Shown in pieces: positions 1-14,400 of a DNA stretch of 64,000 bases. The stretch is from Dasyornis broadbenti (Eukaryota > Chordata > Aves > Passeriformes > Dasyornithidae), in assembly GCA_013397935.1 (NCBI GenBank), contig VZRN01000568.1, positions 62,001-126,000 on the forward strand, read 5' to 3'. The position numbers and the translations under genes were made by a program. How positions within the stretch are numbered: position 1 is the stretch's first letter; every line of letters starts with the position of its first letter. The notes beneath the pieces are model-generated. The model was not told the DNA's origin and did not search any database. It saw only the letters and a program-made list of their open reading frames with translations.

Positions 1-950
1 GTATGAAGCATGATTTGAAATATGTGCCTTTAGGAAGGTTGCTGCCAGTCAAGATTAACTCTGCAGACAGCTATGACTAGATGTTCACAACAGGAGCTTC
101 CTTTCTTTACACATGAAGCTGTTCCAGGTGCTGCAGCAGTATAGCTCCAACTCCCAGTCAACTGAATTTTGGTGCTTCAGTAAGTTCAAGGTGGGGTTTG
201 ATGAAATGTTGATCTTTGGTGTATTTATTAGATAAATAACGAGAATTTCTTTTTAATTTCATCCATGGCATCACAAAAATCTTGGTTTGGACAGGACTTC
301 GGGGATCATGTGAGCCAGCCTTTAGCTCTGAAGGAGAAATAGTGTACATGGAGATATTTATTTAAAATATTCACAGACTACCTATGTAAAGAGATTTCAT
401 TCTCTCAAAGGTAATTTGCTCCTATGTCTTCACTTCTTGAGTGATTCCTCTTTAATTGTGTTTAAGCTGAACAATTCCTGTTGCTGCTCAATATTATTGT
501 AGTCGGTCAGTTTGTCAGGTCTCCAAAATGGTTCTCTTCTATAGAAATATCTATCAGTGCTGATTAATTTCAGCTTAGGCTGGGGACTCCTGAATCCATG
601 TGTATCTGTTTTGTCATGTCCCAGGTTACATTTTTACAACAGGAAGATTACAAGTAGACTAAGTAGTTATGATGTTAAAAAATCTAGTATTTTAGGCTAC
701 AGGCTGACAAAACCAAGCAATTCTGCTTTATTTCCCCCAGAGAATTTGAATTTTTATAAGGGGAAAGAATGTAGGCTAAAATGAAAGATTTATTGCTCAG
801 CTAACTTCTGTAGTTCTGACAGATCATTTTGTGCCCAATTAACTTCAGCTTGCAACTCATTATTATCTCCCCTTTCTTGGCTACCTCTCTTCATTCCCTT
901 TGTTGTTCAGTTTACACTTTTGGCAAGGATGTTGTTCATCTATTATCATC

Positions 951-980
951 ATGTTGTTGTTGTTTTTGTTGTTGTTGTTT
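951..980. repeat. GTT-rich simple repeat
   Basis: Short run of GTT triplets interrupted once by TTTT; ordinary microsatellite. Confidence 0.8.
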
Positions 981-2210
981 TAAATTAAATTGGTAATGTA
1001 TTTTGTAAAACTGTAGCCAAGACACAGACTTTTAAATTATGATTTTATAAAAGTACTTAAATATTGATAATACAGAATAAGTGCTTGACATTCACTGGTG
1101 GTAATTATTACGTGTGATTAATTTGTTAGTCGCAGGCATGCTTTCTGCTTAAAGAGGATTTAATTCAAAATATTGCTCATATATTAAGGACCATATTTCT
1201 TTTTTATCAAGTAGTATTTAATTTATTTAAAATTACTTCATATTCTCTTTTGTTAGAGAATCTAGGACTTTTCTCATGAAGACTGGTTTTTTACCTACAA
1301 TTGTACATACTACCACGATTTATTTATTATGCACTATTAAACTATACTAATAACATACTGAGTAGGGAAAACCATTGTCACTATTCAAAATATGATTTTG
1401 TTTTGGTAATCATTTATTATATTACACTATCCTTTAGTAGCATAAGGCTTTTGCATCAATGAAAGTCATCTAGGCTGTGCCATTAGTGAACTGATGCTAT
1501 AAATTGACTGGAGCTAGATAATTAAATTATGCATTGGTTTGATGACAATAATTGAGAATGCTTCTTAAGGGCTTTAGAAGTTGATTTTTTTTTTTTTTAA
1601 TTAGGAAGTAATTTAAACGAATAATCTAAGATGTCATTATTCCACAGTACTTTCCCACTGTATGTAATGTTTGATTTAAGTCACTCATAACCAATAGGGC
1701 AGATTTTGTGTGTCCAACCCCAAAAATGTTTACAAAATTAGGAGACTTGCAGGGCCAGGTTTTCATCCTGCTGATATAGTTAAGTCAGGAGATATGCTGC
1801 TGAACCTGACCACCCTTGTGTTAAACTATCCTAGAGCAGAGAGTCAAGTTCTTTGACTTCAAAGGCAGTTTTAGTTTCACCTTTTTGCTGAATGGAAAAA
1901 AAAGTGTGTAAGATTTGTCTTTGTATCTCAATATTAATTTCACACTGCTCGAAAAAATAACAATCTGCTGAAGGAGCTACCAGAATTTTTAACATGATCT
2001 GCCTTGGAAAAATGTTTTTGGCATTTACTTGCCACTCTCCTTTCTGTAAGAAAGAGCTATTCTGTCTCATTTATTCCAGAAAATACATAACGAATTATTA
2101 TTAGCACCCTTCAGGTGCTAAAAAACCCTTGTAAAATCTGGAAAAAGTAAGATTTCCCTTAATCAGTTCTTAGAACAGTTTAATAGTTGCATGTGAATTA
2201 GGCCTAGCTT

Positions 2211-2281
2211 CTCAAAAATATTTAGGTTCTTCATAACATGGTGATCTTAGTGCTATCTAAATATTTTTGAGGAAATTGGCT
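2211..2281. repeat. Inverted repeat, 15-bp perfect arms (MITE-like)
   Basis: Arm 2211-2225 (ctcaaaaatatttag) is the exact reverse complement of 2267-2281, with a 41-base centre. The arm resembles the core of old palindromic DNA-transposon-like repeats I recall from reptile and bird genomes; that link is inference. Confidence 0.6.
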
Positions 2282-3660
2282 TAGTGACAAGAAAGACCGC
2301 AGAAGCCTGTGCATTAGGCAAGACAACACTCACCTGGTAAATGATGTGAGGATCACCATGTGAAGCATTTGAGCTCACAAGGAGAGGTTGGAGTACACTG
2401 CAGCAAGAGTGCTTGTGGTATTCTTTGAGCCCTGGGTTGCAGTGCTGCATGCAAGACTGTTCTAACACTGCTCATGTGACCTTTAGAAACATATTTTTTA
2501 AAAAAGAAAGTTTGGAGTATTTTCTTTTGATCCTGAAATTCACAGCTTCTCAAAACCATTGAATCTAATTAAACTTGGTAGACTTCAGAGTCTGCTGCTC
2601 TGAGGTATTAAACTGGAAGTTTCCTGCTAGAAATAAATTCTGTAGTGAATTCCTGGCCCTTCTGAAATCAGTAAATGTTCTGTTCTTAGCTTTAGTGGGG
2701 ACAGGTCATTCTGGTTATCTCCTGCTAAGCAGTTCCAACTTCTGTTATGGAAGCAGTGATAGAAGACTCTTTATCAGTGTTCTACACAGCTGCAGAAGTG
2801 TAAAATGTACAAGTTCTGAGTTAAAGATAGCTGTGTCCATCGTCCTGTTCCTGTTGTTTGTACTTCTGTACCCTTTGTGCCTGAGAGCTTTAACCATACT
2901 GCAACCTGATGTTTACTTCTGTCTTTTGCATGGGGGAATTGGTACCTGCATTGGCACTTGTCTTCTGAGATCGGCCATGTAATCAGTCCTTCAGAACTGC
3001 TCTGTGTAAGTCAAAGAGTTTCATCCTGGAACAGCATGGGTGTCAAAGCTGTAAATGGTATGCAAGACAGAGCTCTGTGGTAGTTCAGATGATGGTCCAT
3101 CTGGGAATGGAACTTGCTAAGACTTGATATGTGTGCTTCAGCTCCAGTCTAACTAAAGCCCTCCATATAGTGTCCTGGATGCTGGCAGAGGAGTCTGCTG
3201 GATTCATCAGTCTGTAGGTGGAGCAGAAAGCACAAGGCATTTTGCGCCTTTAATATGCTTTTCCCCTTGTTAGGATGGATATCTTCTTACTTGTGCAGGA
3301 AAAAAGCCAAAATATATTAAGACAAACTTTTACTTCAATATTTATTTGAAATAAGTGGATGAAAAAAATTAAAGATATTGTGTGATTTATTTGTTTAGAC
3401 TCAATTGGGCTTTTTGACTGTAGTGCTACTTTGCTGTAACCAGGTCCCAAAAACAAGAGGTCTGTTTTTTTTTTTCATTCCTTATCTTTCTTTGTCTGTT
3501 CTTCCTGAATTTCTCTTAAACTTCCTGGAGATTGTGTGATTGGGTTTTTATTTATTCACTCTTATATACAGGAATATTATATGGTCTATTGTTTGGCATG
3601 CTGCATTTCTCCTGAAAAAAACAAATAAAAATGTTTTCTTTGCTGATAAGTCTTATGCAG

Positions 3661-3747
3661 GAAAAGGTGGACGAATGATGAATCACTTCATTATTCTGGC
3701 AGTACTGCTCCCCCTGAGGACTTGCTACACTACACCCTCACAGCAAG
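3661..3747 (+). CDS. OSMR: OSMR coding exon 1 (signal peptide)
   Basis: An acceptor (ttatgcag) ends at 3660 and the exon closes at a GTAAAT donor. Two adjacent ATGs stand at 3675 and 3678. The second has A at -3 and so the better context, but I give the CDS from the first. Coding sequence is 3675-3747; 3661-3674 is 5' UTR, implying at least one noncoding exon further upstream. The 24-residue start has a hydrophobic core (FIILAVLLPL), fitting a secretion signal, and ends in phase 1. The exact start is uncertain by one residue. Confidence 0.8.
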
Positions 3748-6700
3748 GTAAATGTCTGAATGTTTGATTTTTTTATTTGGAAGCAGTCTACAGCAACTGA
3801 ATCTTTCAACTTGATGATTTGTAAGCCTGTGATTAAGCAACATGTTACACATTTAATCAAATTACTCTCTTTGGTAAGGTGATGGAGCGACTTGCATTAT
3901 TACCTTTTGTGACCCCATTACGCAAAATTGCCTGTTGAATCAACAACTTGCATTGATGTGAAGTCAAAGTGTATTAATTTATTTGCTCCTCCTCTTTCTC
4001 TTATGTTTTTGATCTGCACTGTCATCTTCAAATAACTTATTTTCTCTTTGACAACTTTTATGGTTTTTTTGCCTCTTTCCTTTCTTTTTTTGTCTCATCT
4101 CTGAAAACTTTAGCATTTCTGTTAGCTTTTTTCTGATTGTGCCACAAGATTCCAGGACCAGATTTTTATTTTTCACACTTCACTATTTATCCAATACAAA
4201 TACAAAAAGCAAATATGCATATTTGAAGGGGAAAAATTTGAATATAATGGTAACTTTTCAGAAGGCTGTGTATTTTAAGGTAAAAATACTTCTTGTGCAC
4301 TTGCTGCTGGAAATAGCATTTGGGCATGACTCCATTAAAAAGAAAAAGAAAAATTTTAGTTGATCTTTCGATGACCGCCACTAAGAAGACAGACTTTACC
4401 AGGCTCTAGTCTGCCTTATGGAAATTTTATAGCCTTTATTAAGTTGGTGAAGAAGGAAGAGAGAGGTTTGGATTTTTGAAAATATATTTATTATCATACT
4501 GAAGGGAATAATATATCTCTTTCACACATTTTGTTTCTCTTCAACCTTGATATTCATGTGTTCACACACCACTCACACAAGGTGCCAGCTCCTCAGTTTT
4601 GAGACATATTACCAGTACTCCTAGAGTGGCAAAACTATGTAAGACAGGCAAGTCCAAACAGTTACTTCCTTGCAGTAACTTGGTCACTTGTTTTCACATG
4701 CAGATGTTCAGGAATAAAATGAGTCTCTGTTAATCATAAAGCGATTCACATAGGCTTGAGTTAGCTTTCAAGTTAAAACTTGAAAGCCTTGAGATGCCTT
4801 CATCACTTAATTTTGCTAGTAAAGAATATTGTAGCTATGAATGTTCAAATATTTCTACATGTTAAGATTATGCTGCAAAATTCTTTAATACCCACATTGT
4901 AACTTAGAGGCCATCAAGATCTTAGGTATATTCTCAACTATGTTGTTTCCTCTTTTTGTTAGTACTATGTATAAACTCCATCTGATGATCTAGACTGTCT
5001 TGTGCGAGATCCTGTGGAAAACAAAATTGTGTGAGGTCTGAAGTGATATGTTGTCTAACTGATGGGAGATAGTGGAAAGGCACTTGTATAGATGGAGAAG
5101 AAACAGAGAGTAATGAGGCCTTTGCAGTTTTTTTATCAAGTTAGTTAAATGTGGCACGTGGAAGTATTCTTCATGGTGAGAAAAGAGATGATATTTTAGT
5201 TTGGACAACAAGAAACAGGTGCAGAGAGGAGATGCAGGCTCATCATCAATACAATAGGCATAATAGTGAGCCTTGCAATTAGAATTTGCTAGAATAAGAG
5301 TAGAAAGAGGATGGATAAAATCAGAAGATATGCTGGAATTTCGTTTTTATGGTGCACCCTTAAAAAGAAAGGAGTTTCTGCCAACTCACTGGCTTTTCTT
5401 TCAGGTGTATTTGTTTCCTTTTCCTGGACTCTTACTTTATGCCTATGAATTTCATTGAGAGACTAGCAGGGTCCTTTCTTTCTCCCAGTTCCTCTCTTCC
5501 CCAGTTGCTTCAGCAGTGCAGACAGAAAACATGATAAGGCAGAGTTCTAGATCAGCCACCAGCTTGCATATGTGAAATGAGATCCTCTAAGAGACTTGGT
5601 ACATGGTGCTTCAGGTAAATGGATGATGAACGTACAAGTAAGGTTGACCAGAAAATGAGCAGCTAAGATTACATACTGGACAGGAACAACATTACAGTCA
5701 ATTCCTTAGCTTAATTGGGATTTTAACAGTTTTTATCTTCTTCTGATGGTGGAAGTCCATAAAATGTGGGAAAATGTAGTGTGTTTTGTCCTATCTTCTG
5801 AAAATAAAGTGATACTCCACTTCCACAGTTAATTTTATGAATCATTGTGTTGTTTTTGTTGTTCTGGCTCCTTGCCTAGTCAGTTGTTGGCAGTGAAGCT
5901 CATAATATTTCCTTTTGCCAGTAAAACCTAAAATTGATACTCGGTCATCATTCAGTGAAATTTATCCTCAAGTCTTTCACCTTGTTTGTTCAGTTCCAGA
6001 CACCTACAAATTGTAGTTTTCAAAAGCATCTGTGAAGTAGCAGATACATTTTGTAAGGACCATTATTACTGTAGCCAAAAAAGAAATTTTTCTTCTGAAT
6101 TTGTAACATTTTGTGTTTACCTCACAGAAACACTAAGGCTGTCAATTCTGCTTTCATGTAATTTATATGGTAATCATTTTCCAGTAATTATATGTTAAGA
6201 TTGCAGTAAGAATTTATAGAAGTTGTGTTGCATATTTGTGTCTATATTTCTTTCTCCAAAACACGTTAGGATACCACAATCCTAGTTCTGAGACCAAGTG
6301 TTTAAACAGTGAAACTTGATTTCTTCATCTAAGCCTATCTGAAGAAGCCCATACCAGTAGTTTCCTCTCGATTGAAAGCATATGGCTTTCATTTTACTCT
6401 GACTTCTAGTACCCTTCAAAATGGTATAGGTTAAAAATATCCCAACAGAATTTTTGCATGATTTGCCAAAAGAGAATCCTTTCTTCCATCAATTTTTAAT
6501 AACATTTTACTAATGGTAAAATATATTCTTTCCCCCATTTATTCTTTAATTGTAGTCTGGACTTACATAAACAACAAATTTGTGTCAGTGTCTGTATCCT
6601 TGTAATTAACAAATATGCTTATAAAGTTTTCTTTGCTTCCCTTGATTCACCAGAGATTGTTATAACTGCTGCTTCTCTTGAGCCTTTCAGTCCCTTCTAC

Positions 6701-9700
6701 TAATGTAAAAATCCCTATGCAGGAATAGTGCTGCACAGAGGTTAACGGATGAGTTGCAGAATGGTTTGGATACGTGATGGCTACAAGAACCATCTATCAA
6801 AGTGTAGATTCTCAGTCTAAATTTCCAGAATACTTGTGTTTTTGCTAGTGATAAATGGTGAAAATCTCAGGTAGTTTAGCGGGCAAAGCACATGTAGGAG
6901 ACAGGAGTGGAGGTCGCAGTTTTGTGAGAAGGGCTGCTGGGGAGCCTCAATCCATGGTGTCCCTGATGACTCTGGCTGTAATGTGGCAGGAATGCATAGA
7001 ATGGGTTCTATTTTATTAAAAGATGCAGCTATTTTTGCGACTTCTTTTCTCTGTCTTGGGTAGTATAAACATTCTGACCCTGTCCTTTATAACGAGCAGA
7101 AGCACCTTTTTGGCAAAAGAAGAAAAAGCCTAGTTTCTTGGCTGTTTCTACTCCCTGGCTTCATTAACAACCAGATTAAGTTTAGGGTGTGTATGTTTGT
7201 TTGTTTAGTTTTCAGGAAGTAGAGAAATGACAAATCAGTGAATGCTATATTTCATCTCTCCCAAGAGTTATGGTTTTTAGGGAGGGGTGACAAAACAAAT
7301 GTCTAAAAAGAGGAACCACTTTACAGGGTTATCTGTAGTTTTCAGCAGAATAATCTTGCAGGGCCTTTCATTTCCCAACATGAAAAGGGACTTCAGTCTG
7401 ACATTTAAACTTCATTACGGGAATTAACTCCAGATCAAGAGAAGGATGCAGGTGCCATTAGAACGAAATGTCTTATTCCAGTAGTAAAATCCACAGCCCT
7501 GACTAAAGTACCTCAGCTCTGTGTAGAGTAATGAGGAATGTGCTTAATAGTAGACTATCATCTGAGCTAGGTACTGGAGGGAAACTCTTAACCTATTCTG
7601 TTCAAATAATGGTTTTGCATTAATGCATTTAATCTGAATTAAGTCAGAGATCAAAACTGAGCCCAGAGTTTCTACCCTAATGATATGAAGGCTGTGGGTG
7701 GTTGGGTTTTTCCAGATTTAGTCCCTCTAATACATTATGTTGTTCCTCTTCATAAAATTATGAAGGGATGGATCTGTATTCCTGTAAAACACCTAGTAAA
7801 TTTGAAAGCATAAAGAAATTAAATAGCATACCAAATATCACAGTGGAAGGCTGATTCAGGACAGATTCAAGAACTCATTTTAGCCTGCTGATTCCTTAAG
7901 AAAAAAGATTGTCTTTCTTTTTACTATGAGTAGTGTAGGTCTTGCTCACTTTTCTTTTTCCTTCAGAACCATCTGGTGTGGAACCTATCTAACCTCAAAC
8001 CACTGCTATTTCAGATCTGCCTTGTAACTTAGCTAGACAGTAATATTTTTGTGTCCTTTTTGTGCTCATAGAATCCGATGTATTTCCAGTAATGTACCTT
8101 AACATTTCCAAGGATTCAGATCTTCAGCGGCTAATAGTGGAATGGGATGTTGACAAGTCAGCACATGATGCTGAGCTGGCAATGTCTTTTGAGATAGAAA
8201 TCCGTCGAACTGATGAAGCTGCTACTGTGTGGACAGTAAGTGTACTTTGAAAAGAAGTATACTAGTCATTTATAGTGATGGAAGATATAGTGAAGTCTCT
8301 TTGCAAAGCTCTTGTCCTGATAGTTTTCCTTATCACCTAAACCAGCAACATTTTCTGAAGAGGAGGAGATCACCCAAATAAAGGCTTAGGCCTGTTCTGG
8401 GTGTTTTTCTTTGTTTGTGACTTATATATGAGAACAGTCTCCAAAGAAAATTTAAAACCTTGTAAAACTGAGAAACTGCACTGGCTCACTTAAAGTTGCT
8501 ATTTTTCTGAAAACGCATAAAACACACAAGGGCTTTTCTGAATTCTTCTGAAATCAGTGATCAATGAAATCAGATAGGCATTGCTAAAAATCACAGCTTA
8601 CTTTGATCAGCCTAGTTGGTGGTGGTTTTGTCTCTGAGTTTGAAGAACCACATCTTCACTGCAAATAAGCTCTATGCAGTTCTGAAGATTTTTACCACTT
8701 TAATAAGCTGGATAGGATTTTTAGCCTCATAAGTAGATCTAACCCTAAAGTCAATAACTGGGGCCATATAGCTATAAACAATTAGGTTTTGGGCTTTTTG
8801 AAGTGTCCTTCAAGAAGTCTTATTAACTTGATGGAAGGAAGTAAAAGTGTTTCAAATCCAGGGGTGTAGTCTGTTCTGTTATTCATAATAAACATAACAA
8901 CTTACTTGGGATGTCACTACCATACAGGAATGTATTTGCTTCTATGTTTTTCTGAAGGATGTGTGCCAATAAAGAAACTCTGTGAGTCTGCTCATACCAA
9001 AACACAACAATCTATATAACTTGCAGAGCAGTAACTACATTCCTCAGGGCTATAACTAAGAAATTAAGTTTTGAACTGATGGCAGAGTTTTTCTTGGACC
9101 AGTGGTAATATGAAAGTGCAGGAGTTGCTGATGGAAAGCAGTACTGGAGAGGTTCTCTAGTCAGTGTGAGTCAGAGCTTTGGTACAAATCATATGAGCGG
9201 CACGATCTGTATGCTGAGAATCTGAAATGATTGCTGTAAGAAGTACTAAAATACATAGAATCATAGAATTGCATAGTTTGGAAAAATCCTTTAAGATCAT
9301 TGAGTCCAGCCACTCCAGCACTATCAAGTCCACCACTAAACCACATCTCTAAGTGCTGAATCTTCACATCTTTTAAATCACTCCAGGGATGGTGACTCCA
9401 CCGCAGGCATATGTAACCCAGAGCATTAGGACACATTTGTAGGCAGCAGCTGATATAATAGCAGGCATGAATAACCTACTGAAAGTCTCGAAGAGCAAAT
9501 CCATGTCATGAGAAACAGGGTCTCACTCACAAATATGTCAGCACATCAGTCACTCCACTGCTGCTGGCACAGATCTGCAAACTGTTATTAGCTGAGAGTT
9601 AATTAGCTGACTAGTTACTTAGTATGAGATCATGTGTAGCTAGTGGAATTTCAGATGTTGTTTTCAAAAACATTTTCCTCCTTTGAGCTTTCTCACTACT

Positions 9701-11436
9701 TTTGATTGTATTTCCAAAGAGTCTTCACATTGCTATGTTTTCAATACTTTGCCTTACTGCTCTTTGTTTGTAGAAGTTTCATGACGTTACACTCGATAAA
9801 CTGGAAAAGCCTCTTCATTGGACATGGGATTCAGACATACCTTTGGAGTGTATGTCACATGCAGTGAGAATCAGGAGTAAGGCAAAAGCATCAAAAATCT
9901 GGAGTCAGTGGAGTTTGTGGGAGTCTGTCCCGGGTAAGCAAAACAAGACTTTGCAATATTGGTTTAATCCTTTTCTAGTATAAATCTAGTTTGTAATTCA
10001 CCATTGAATGTAACCATGAAGGACTGTTCAGGAGAGATGGCATCAAATCAAGAATCAGTTTGCTCTAAGCACTAACCAATTCCTTGTATTTTGCTGGCAA
10101 TAATAGCAGTGTTTCAGCCATTACTATAATTTGCAGACTATCTTCCTAAGCTAGTAGACGAAAAGTTTTAGAGCTTCTTTTTGCTCACGCATTGAAACAA
10201 TGCAGTACATGGAGTGGCATAGGATCATGTACAGGCACACCCCCGGCTCAGGGAAAGGAGAGGAAATACATAGCTTCCTGATCTGACTAAGCTACACGAT
10301 CTAATGAATGTGTTGCTTTTGTCTGGAGTTCCTAGCTTAAATTAGTATTACAGAAGCAGAGAGAAAGGAGCAAGTCAGCTCCTTATGTCACTTGAAATGA
10401 ATGTCTTATGAATTATATAAGAATAAACAGGGAATGAACCAATAATATAATTAATGACATCATAATTTTTTTTCAGATTACCATGGCTTACTAGAGCAGT
10501 TTGGTTTCCAGAGAATCTTGTTTAAACAAAATATGTAAACTGCTTTAGAAAATAGGACTACAGTGATTCTATAATGAAACACTCATTTGAAGCAGCAAGG
10601 GCTTTTAATTTATCCCATCATGGGTATAGGAGAGGCAACACAGGTCTTCATATTTGGATTGTGGCACTCATCTCCCTCTTGTTATATAATGGGAAATAGG
10701 ATGCAAGACTCTCTTTTTTGTCCCACTAACCTCAATTTTGGAGATTTTATTTTTTCTGTTGCAATTGGATGGGGTTCAAAAATGCTATTTCTTGGTCACA
10801 AACTGATCCCACATTACAAACCTGATTTAGAACTCTCTGATAGATAGTAACTCTAGAAGTCATCATATTTTTGGATAAGATCCTTGAGAGTAGATTTTAC
10901 TTGTTGAACATGTGTAAAAGACATTCCACTAATTTTTGCATCCAGGAAGCAGTCCAGCATAGAAAGCCTGGGAGTCTCATTACAAGCTGATTATCCCCTC
11001 GCTAATCTGGTTCAGTCAATATTGACGTCACTTAGGTGAGCTCTGCATGAGCATCAGACTATAATGTTTTTCTAGCCCTCTGCTCAGAGTCTTCAAGAGA
11101 AGGCATTTTGGATATAAACAACAGCATGTGCATAGGAGCAGGAGATGGTGGTCATTTGCAAAGGCAATTCTTGACAGCACATTTTTGTTTCCTCTGAAAG
11201 GCAGTAAAATGGACTTTGTCTCTTAGGTAGTTTGTTGGACTACATTCTATGGTTATGAGTTTAAGAGAAATATAGGTATCATTACATGTGAAATTCATCT
11301 CTGTATTGGCAAGAATACTAAATAAAATTCTATGAATGGATAATATAACATTAGCAATTTTTTGTGGGAAAATCATTAGTTTTGTGTTCCGGCTGAAAGC
11401 TGCTGCCATAAGCAGATTTAGAATTTTTTTTTTTTN

Positions 11437-11467
<31 letters not shown>

Positions 11468-14400
11468 GCAGGCCTGGACACTTCAAATAGCAGTGGGCTA
11501 CAAATCTTTCCAAAAGAAAAAACTTTAGAAGAAGGCTCTAATATCACTCTTTGCTGCATAGGAAGGAAAAATCAAGCCATTAAAGACTTCTTTGTATGCC
11601 CACCTGGTGATGTTTTCAATCACGCAGACAGTCAAGTCAGATTTCTCACTGTGAAAAACGTGTCACGTAAGAATGTGTCTAACATTCATTTCTACTGTTT
11701 CGATGAAGATAATAGGTCACATGAGGCAGCTTTCTTTGTGGGCAGTAAGTGAACACATTGTTACAGTTTTATTTTCCTCTTGTTATTAACTCGAGAATGG
11801 CTGTAGAAAAAGCGGGCGAGGTAAAAAGCTTGCTGTAAGTTGTTGTGGTGTTTTCATGTCTGGCTGAGCTCTGTTTAATGTCTGACTTCAGATCTGTAAA
11901 CTTACGTATAGAAAGCAGTAAAGAATAGCATTAAATTGATTGACCCTAGGTGGTTGATTCTTAAATATGCCCATCCATTTAGGAGGTCAGCTTCATTGTC
12001 AGTGTGCATATGGTAAGAACGCAGCACAGTCCCTTTTCAAAGGCTAATAGCAATTTTTAAAGATAGAAAAGAATACAGATTGAGTAAATGAATGGATGAG
12101 TATAAAAGAAAGGTAATAGAGTACAAAAGTGTTTGATCGTTATTAACTCATGGTATTATCCTGACTATCTCTGCAGAGTGGTCATTGAATAGGTGTGATT
12201 TCAGCAATAACATCTATACTAAACCAGACTTCATACTTATACATTATTTCTAGCTTGTTAATATATTAAAAAGGTTGGTGACTCTTGCCTTGACTTCTGT
12301 GATGTTGTTTTTTTGGTTATTTCCTCTGACAAGAACCACCTTACACACCTAAAGATTTTTCCTGCCAAACTCAAGACATGAAAACAATAACATGTACTTG
12401 GAGAGCAGGAGGAGAGACCTATCTCTATGGACGGAATTCACTACGATACACCTTGTCTGAAACGTAAGTCTCGTTATATTAGCTCTGATCTATGCTGTAC
12501 CAAACAGTCACCTTCTTTCCCTTAGAATCTGTGGAAATGCGTTTGGTCCTTGTAAATAGCTGCCTTCCTCTTTCCACCTCACTGATCACGTATTTAACAA
12601 ACCTTGAGTAGTGCAGAACTGCTTTGAATTAGACTAGCTATAACAAATTTGGTAGTCCTTTAGAATAAATTCTGCCTGATAAAGGGTATTCTAACTATTC
12701 TTTTGAGTCAATGTGTTTGAATATCATTCAGTAGGTATGAAGACACCCTGAAATCAGGATACAGATAACTTAAAATTATAACATAATTATTGGGTAGCCC
12801 ACACAACAGATAACCAGGATTAGCTGGTAGGCTGGGTATTAGTGTGCTCATGATCCATTGACACTAAAGCTCACTCAGGCGTAGCACTTAGCCTGACTAG
12901 CCTCCCTAGCTCTTTTCCTTTAGGATTTTAGAATGTTACATGCTGTTGTTTTCCTTCTTGAGTCCTTGAGCTACTGATAATCCTATCTCAAAAGTCCTTC
13001 TTGTGTCTATAATTTGTCTGTCTTCCTTACATTAAAAAAAAAAAAACAAAACAAAACAAAAACAAAAACCAAAAAACCTGCAGACTTCCTCACAGCGTTC
13101 TTAGCAGTCTGAGAAGTCAAGGCTACACAGCTGTGGCAAATCAGACATGGCCCTTCCATGAGGAGAGGGGCTGTACAGCAGGGCCTGCAGAGAAAAGGAA
13201 ACTCATAAAACAGGACAAATACTTCATAATCACAACAGACTTTCATCGAAAGATCACAGCAGAAAGCAGGCCAGCATTGCACATACCTTCCTGGTCTCTG
13301 CATCGTTCACTTCTATTAAGATATTGTGATGTTGAATTAAAAATGGAAGGTGAGAAGATACACTTCAAGACGCAGTTGAAATCACAGCTTCATTTAAAAG
13401 CATAAGGGTAGGCATGTAAATGAATTAAGTCTTGGCAAGTAAGTCCCTGGTTTAGACTATCCATATGGAAATTGCTAAAAGCAATTTAGCTGTATCTTAA
13501 AAAGACAGATTTAGACTTTGAAGAAAACTCTTTTAAGAATATTTGTATTCATCCTACTTCAGGCTAAGGGAAAGAACTGGGTGGCTCCTTATATTCCCCC
13601 CTCCACTTTATTTTTTTATGATGCTGTATTCTAGTTGGACACCAGACATTTCAACATCGATGTTGCTTGTACATTATGGAAAAACATCTTTCTCTCTCTT
13701 TGCCCTGCCTTCTGCCTCTCCCTTTCTTTGATAGGTCATCCCAGAAAAACAACTTGTGTGAAGGACGTTGTTCTAAGCAGTGCTCATGTTCTTGGGATAG
13801 AGGCCAGCAGAGGATCTGGAATGTCACAGTGACTATGGAAAACATACTGGGAAAGAAAAGTGCCACAGATGTTTTTGATGTAAATCACAGAAGTAAGCTT
13901 TTTTACTATGTCTTTGTTTAGGTCTTTTTGTTGCTTCTTCAGAGCTTGATCATTCTGTGCCCTGGTTTAAAGTATGGAAGCCCTTGATTTTTATCTTCAC
14001 AATTTAATTACTGATGTGTCCCTGTGCTACAGTTACCCTGTGCTCTCTCTTCAGTTCCAGCTTTTCAAAGTTATATTGATGGTATAAAACAGCATTCCTC
14101 CAAAGGTCACATTTGGTTATTGGAATGACCCCTTAATGTTTCAAAATATGCTCTTTTGCTGGAGCTGGTTTATGGAAGAGAAAGCAATATGATGCAAGGA
14201 TATAAAATGGGGAGTTTAAGCAAAATATCTGTGTAGGTTATTGGGAAGTGGTATGATATGAAATGTGATACAGAGACATTGCTGGGAATGAAGTGATGGT
14301 ACTAAGGTCCTAACATGGGACAGTAACATCCACTGTGCTACTGTAAGGGAGGAAGAGTAGTTCATCAGTGAGAAAGTCAGGTTATTCTGTGAGGACTATC

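Larger units (their letters stand above)
1..3660 (+). other. Noncoding sequence 5' of the first OSMR coding exon
   Basis: AT-rich, with no CpG island and no coding sequence I can support. It is probably the OSMR first intron, because the ATG exon opens with a splice acceptor and needs an upstream noncoding exon. It contains a GTT-rich simple repeat near 953-980 and a 15-bp inverted repeat at 2211-2281. A 135-codon open frame at 2575-2982 starts at TTG and resembles nothing I know. Confidence 0.6.

Noticed and set aside
2575..2982. 135-codon open frame upstream of OSMR
   Set aside because: Begins with TTG, no recognisable domain, no splice signals linking it to OSMR; likely chance, although it has a hydrophobic stretch.
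11152..11559. Open frames crossing the poly-T tract on both strands
   Set aside because: The antisense one is a poly-lysine artefact of the homopolymer; the sense one is simply OSMR exon 4 extended through intron.
13133..13405. 90-codon open frame between OSMR coding exons 5 and 6, considered as an extra exon
   Set aside because: Exons 5 and 6 join in phase and match human directly; including this segment would break the homology.
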